DNA of 64,000 bases, from contig CBDBJL010000002.1 in assembly GCA_965206365.1 (NCBI GenBank), positions 56,800 through 120,799 on the forward strand, given 5' to 3'. The notes under the pieces are model-generated. The model saw nothing but the letters and a program-made list of their open reading frames with translations. It made no database searches and had not been told where the DNA came from. Within the stretch, counting starts at the first letter, position 1. Every line of letters begins with the position of its first letter. Below, one piece after another: positions 61,442-64,000 of this stretch. The DNA is from CBDBJL01 sp965206365. GTDB lineage: Bacteria > Pseudomonadota > Alphaproteobacteria > JABAAW01 > JAHZMA01. The translations under genes and the position numbers were made by a program.

Positions 61442-62362
61442 ATGGAAATAATAACAAAAAATAAAGTAAAATTTTATCAAAATTCAGCTTGGGCTGGTGA
61501 TAAGATGTTGTGTCACGGGTTCTTTACACGCGTTGGTGGGTATAGTCAAGGCATTTATCAGGGGCTTAATTGTGGCACAGGTTCTGGTGATGCCCAGAAT
61601 CTGGTAGCAAAAAACCAATTATTAGCGTGCGAAACATTGGGTTTAGATGTAACGTCAGCGACATTAGAAACGCGATTATTCACTTTATATCAGCATCATA
61701 GTGCCGATTGTTGTGTGGTTCCGTTTGCAAAAAACCTTCCTCAAGCCGATGATGGCAGGGTAAAAGGCGATGCTATGGTAATGCAAAGGCAAGAGAAAAA
61801 AAAATTGGCTAAAGATTTTGCCAAGGATGGTTTAGCCCAAAAATTAGCTAAAGGTGATGATCTAGTCGAGAATGATTTTACGGGCAGTGCAATCGCCATT
61901 ATGACAGCTGATTGTGTACCAGTATTATTTTATGAGGCTGAAGCTGCCATTATTGGAGCAGCGCATTCGGGTTGGAAGGGCGGTTTATCAGGCGTTTTAG
62001 AAAATACCATCGATGCAATCGTAAATCTTGGTGGCAAAGAAAATCAGATTATGGCAGCCATTGGTCCGTGTATTATGGCTGAATCTTATCAGGTGGGCGC
62101 AGAATTTTATGATGAATTTGTGCGAACAGATCCCGCCGGTAAAGATTTCTTTCGGGTTTTCACTCAAAACGATAAATATCAGTTTAATCTGCCGGCGTTT
62201 GTTCGCTATCGCCTAGAAAAGGCTGGGCTGAGAAGTGAAAATATCACACAAACAGATCAGGATACTTATCAAAATTCGGATTTATTTTTTAGTTATCGAC
62301 GCAGCTGTCATCAGCAACAAGTAGATTATGGCAGAAATTTTTCGCTGATTGGATGGGTTTAA
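61442..62362 (+). CDS. pgeF: Peptidoglycan editing factor PgeF (laccase domain/YfiH family)
   Basis: About 306 residues. Family motifs: CHGFFTRVGGYSQGIYQGLN, QHHSADCC (metal-site histidine), ADCVPVLFYEAEAAIIGAAH, SGWKGGLSGVLENTIDAI, IGPCIMAESYQVGAEFYDEF and the C-terminal SYRRSCHQQQVDYGRNFSLI. PgeF removes misincorporated L-Ser from cell-wall precursors. Between DGRVKGDAMV and GSAIAIMTADC the sequence has an extra lysine-rich stretch (about residues 118-150), longer than usual. The gene lies 120 bases after the M23 peptidase. ATG 61442 is preferred to TTG 61433. Confidence 0.92.
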   Translation: MEIITKNKVKFYQNSAWAGDKMLCHGFFTRVGGYSQGIYQGLNCGTGSGDAQNLVAKNQLLACETLGLDVTSATLETRLFTLYQHHSADCCVVPFAKNLPQADDGRVKGDAMVMQRQEKKKLAKDFAKDGLAQKLAKGDDLVENDFTGSAIAIMTADCVPVLFYEAEAAIIGAAHSGWKGGLSGVLENTIDAIVNLGGKENQIMAAIGPCIMAESYQVGAEFYDEFVRTDPAGKDFFRVFTQNDKYQFNLPAFVRYRLEKAGLRSENITQTDQDTYQNSDLFFSYRRSCHQQQVDYGRNFSLIGWV

Positions 62363-62392
62363 GCAGGTGGTGATTTTAGAATGGTTTAAAAA

Positions 62393-62774
62393 TTATGGTT
62401 TTTCCAGGTCTTTTTTCTCGGCAAATTCTTCAATCAAGATCGGAATTGCCAAATTAATCGAATGAATGCCCATAATTGTGGTGAGCTGAATTGTTTTCTA
62501 AGATTTCTTCGTAAGTGGCTCCTGCTTTGATAGCATTTTGCATGTGTCGCCTCACTCCGGGGGCATAAAGGTGGGTGGTGGCAGCGTTGATTGCGATCAT
62601 GATCAGTTCTTTATATTTTTCCGGTAGTGGTCCGTCGCAATGCGGTACGCTTCTAAATGCAAGATAGGCTTCTAAAAAATCAGGATCAATTTTTTGCAGC
62701 TCGCTCCAGATCGGGTTCCAATCCCCTTTGGCAATATGGGCTTGGGTACTGGGATAGGTTTTCTCACTTGTCAT
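62393..62774 (-). pseudogene. Carboxymuconolactone decarboxylase (AhpD-like) family gene, frameshifted
   Basis: The first frame is a small CMD-family protein (DPDFLEAYLAFRSVPHCDGP, YKELIMIAINAATTHLYAPG, VRRHMQNAIKAGATYEEILE). After EEILEN it goes out of frame and ends at 62454 with a tail unlike the family. The expected end, IQLTTIMGIHSINLAIPILI and onward to EKKDLEKP, is intact in the next frame and ends at the TAA at 62393-62395. A single-base indel in the sequence at about 62488-62497 explains it. The CMD cysteine pair is not present; the position holds LYAPGVRRH. ATG 62774 has AAAGG upstream and follows the Xsc-like gene by 11 bases, so they formed one operon. Confidence 0.85.
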
Positions 62775-62785
62775 TATTATCACCT

Positions 62786-64000
62786 TTATGCAGATTGATC
62801 TCGATGTTTAAAAGAATCACGACGAAAACTATAGAGCGCTTTGGGATCAACAGCAACATCGATGATCGCGGGCTTGCCACAAGCCAAAGCGGCTGTTAGG
62901 GCTTCACCAATTTCAGAAATTTTATGAACGCGAAAGCCTACAGCACCGTAAAGTTCAGCCACTTTATCAAAAGGCGGATTGACAATATCAGAACCAATAT
63001 AGCGCTCGCCAAAAAAGTCACGTTGATAAGCTTTCTCAGCCCCCCAACATTGGTTGTTCATTACCAAAGTTACGGTGTTAATGCCATATTGTACAGCGGT
63101 GCTAAGCTCTGAAATTGTCATGCCAAAACCACCATCACCCATTAAACTAACAACCGGGCGTTCGGGGCGGGCAAGTTTAATACCCAAACCACAAGCGAAG
63201 GAAAAACCAACCAATCCAAAATCCAGAGGTGTGAACAGGCTTTTTGGATGCCAATAATTAAGGGCATCGGTGGCTTGCAAACATAAAGTGCCAGCATCCA
63301 TCGTAATGGCAACATCTTTAGGCAGGTGATCACGTAAGGATTTAAAAAGCCCTGAAGGTTGAATCGGATTCGTTATCATATCGGCATCGGCATCGCGTTT
63401 GGCTAAATAATTGCTGCGGTCATTTTGGTATTGTGCACACCAGGCATTAGCTTCAGCGCGGGCTTTTTTCTGGGATAATTGTTGGCATAATTGCTGTGCA
63501 GCGGTGGTGGCATCGGCCCAAATTCCTAAATTTATCGGGAAATATCTTCCCAAAGCTGTTGGTTCAATCTCGATTTGAATGATCGCGGCTTTTTCATTGA
63601 GATGTTCGTAGGAATAAAAAGTAGAATTAAAGCCCAATCTTGTGCCCAAAGCCAGAATTACATCGGCTTGTTTTACCAGATTTGAGGCAACGGGATTGCC
63701 TCTTGGTCCCATTTGTCCAGCATTTAGTTTGTGTCTGAAGGGGATCGCATCGCCATGTCCGGGCGAGGTTACCAAAGGGGCATTTAATTGTTCGGCAAGG
63801 GCGATTGCGGCTTCATGTCCGTTGGTATTTTTAATGCCTCCCCCGACAATAATTACCGGACGCATGGCTTGGCTAAGCATTTGCGTCGCTTTTTGGATCG
63901 CATCGGTATTTGCCGCAGGATTATTTAGGTAACGATAATTTTCGGGCTGTTGAAAATCAGGAAATTCTGCGGTTGCGGCCAGTACATCGCGTGGTAAATT
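62786..64000 (-). CDS. Xsc-like thiamine-diphosphate enzyme, 5' end beyond the right edge
   Basis: 405 residues are present; the frame is open to the edge. The middle domain starts MRPVIIVGGGIKNTNGHEAA, and the C-terminal ThDP-binding domain has the GDG motif VVSLMGDGGFGMTISELSTA followed by MNNQCWGAEKAYQRDFFGE. Within the acetolactate-synthase superfamily, the NNQxWGAEK segment and the following region resemble sulfoacetaldehyde acetyltransferase (Xsc), which releases sulfite and acetyl phosphate in taurine breakdown. Without the N-terminal third and its catalytic glutamate, acetolactate synthase-like or oxo-acid decarboxylase roles remain possible. It precedes the CMD-family pseudogene on the same strand. 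Confidence 0.8.
   Translation of the reverse strand, partial: NLPRDVLAATAEFPDFQQPENYRYLNNPAANTDAIQKATQMLSQAMRPVIIVGGGIKNTNGHEAAIALAEQLNAPLVTSPGHGDAIPFRHKLNAGQMGPRGNPVASNLVKQADVILALGTRLGFNSTFYSYEHLNEKAAIIQIEIEPTALGRYFPINLGIWADATTAAQQLCQQLSQKKARAEANAWCAQYQNDRSNYLAKRDADADMITNPIQPSGLFKSLRDHLPKDVAITMDAGTLCLQATDALNYWHPKSLFTPLDFGLVGFSFACGLGIKLARPERPVVSLMGDGGFGMTISELSTAVQYGINTVTLVMNNQCWGAEKAYQRDFFGERYIGSDIVNPPFDKVAELYGAVGFRVHKISEIGEALTAALACGKPAIIDVAVDPKALYSFRRDSFKHRDQSA

Noticed and set aside
1..64000. Prophage, insertion sequence, CRISPR, tRNA or rRNA
   Set aside because: No transposase, integrase, phage structural gene, spaced repeat array or cloverleaf-like sequence was recognised on reading the window.

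Overview
This window looks like a chromosomal segment of an AT-rich alphaproteobacterium. The evidence is the gene content and order: the contiguous ccmABCDEFGHI cytochrome c maturation cluster, hisZ joined to purA, purN-purM divergent from a DUF2066 gene and hdaA, a cycM-type cytochrome c next to kdsB and pheA, and a UbiH-family hydroxylase. The hisZ-purA and purMN/DUF2066/hdaA arrangements point towards the Rhodospirillales/Acetobacterales side of the class; that placement is an inference and not a species call. The organism makes lysine, histidine, proline, phenylalanine, purines, NAD, ubiquinone and KDO, so it is free-living or at least metabolically competent. It has c-type cytochromes and chemoreceptors.

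Layout. 1-2016 (minus) is a chemoreceptor cut by the left edge. 2544-4430 is a decayed two-subunit sodium/solute symporter. 4597-7247 (minus) holds dnaQ and a UvrD-type helicase. 7433-9537 is dapD-dapE. A good sigma-70-like promoter at 9541-9570 precedes hpf-ptsN, which runs into the nine-gene ccm cluster (to 17613). An unrecognised gene follows, then hisZ-purA-zapE-purE-purK-rluB-rsmD (to 24752). A minus-strand block (24749-27124) holds a rhomboid protease, purN and purM. DUF2066-hdaA are divergent from it. 29266-31725 is a divergent pair: a glycosyltransferase-like protein and a NeuB-like synthase. Then come gltX, a methyltransferase, comF, a TrmH-family methyltransferase, nhaA, a UbiH-family hydroxylase, ahcY (minus), proA-nadD-rsfS-rlmH, a broken RelA/SpoT-domain gene, a second chemoreceptor in an operon with a PotD-like binding protein, pheA-kdsB (minus), a membrane cytochrome c, a broken YhdH-type oxidoreductase, small membrane proteins, recG, galU, a phosphomannomutase, a response regulator with an AGCS symporter, xseA, an M23 peptidase and pgeF. 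The right end (minus) is a frameshifted carboxymuconolactone-decarboxylase-like gene and an Xsc-like thiamine-diphosphate enzyme cut by the edge.

No insertion sequence, phage gene, CRISPR array, tRNA or rRNA was seen. The most notable pattern is five separate genes broken by frameshifts or small deletions: symporter small and large subunits, RelA/SpoT protein, YhdH-like oxidoreductase and CMD-family protein. They sit among intact housekeeping genes, which suggests recent gene decay, although assembly indels must be excluded. The most interesting intact items are an NhaA antiporter with arginine-rich, probably disordered tails at both ends; the chemoreceptor/PotD pair; and the orphan NeuB/glycosyltransferase-like pair. 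No convincing new defence or mobile system was found.
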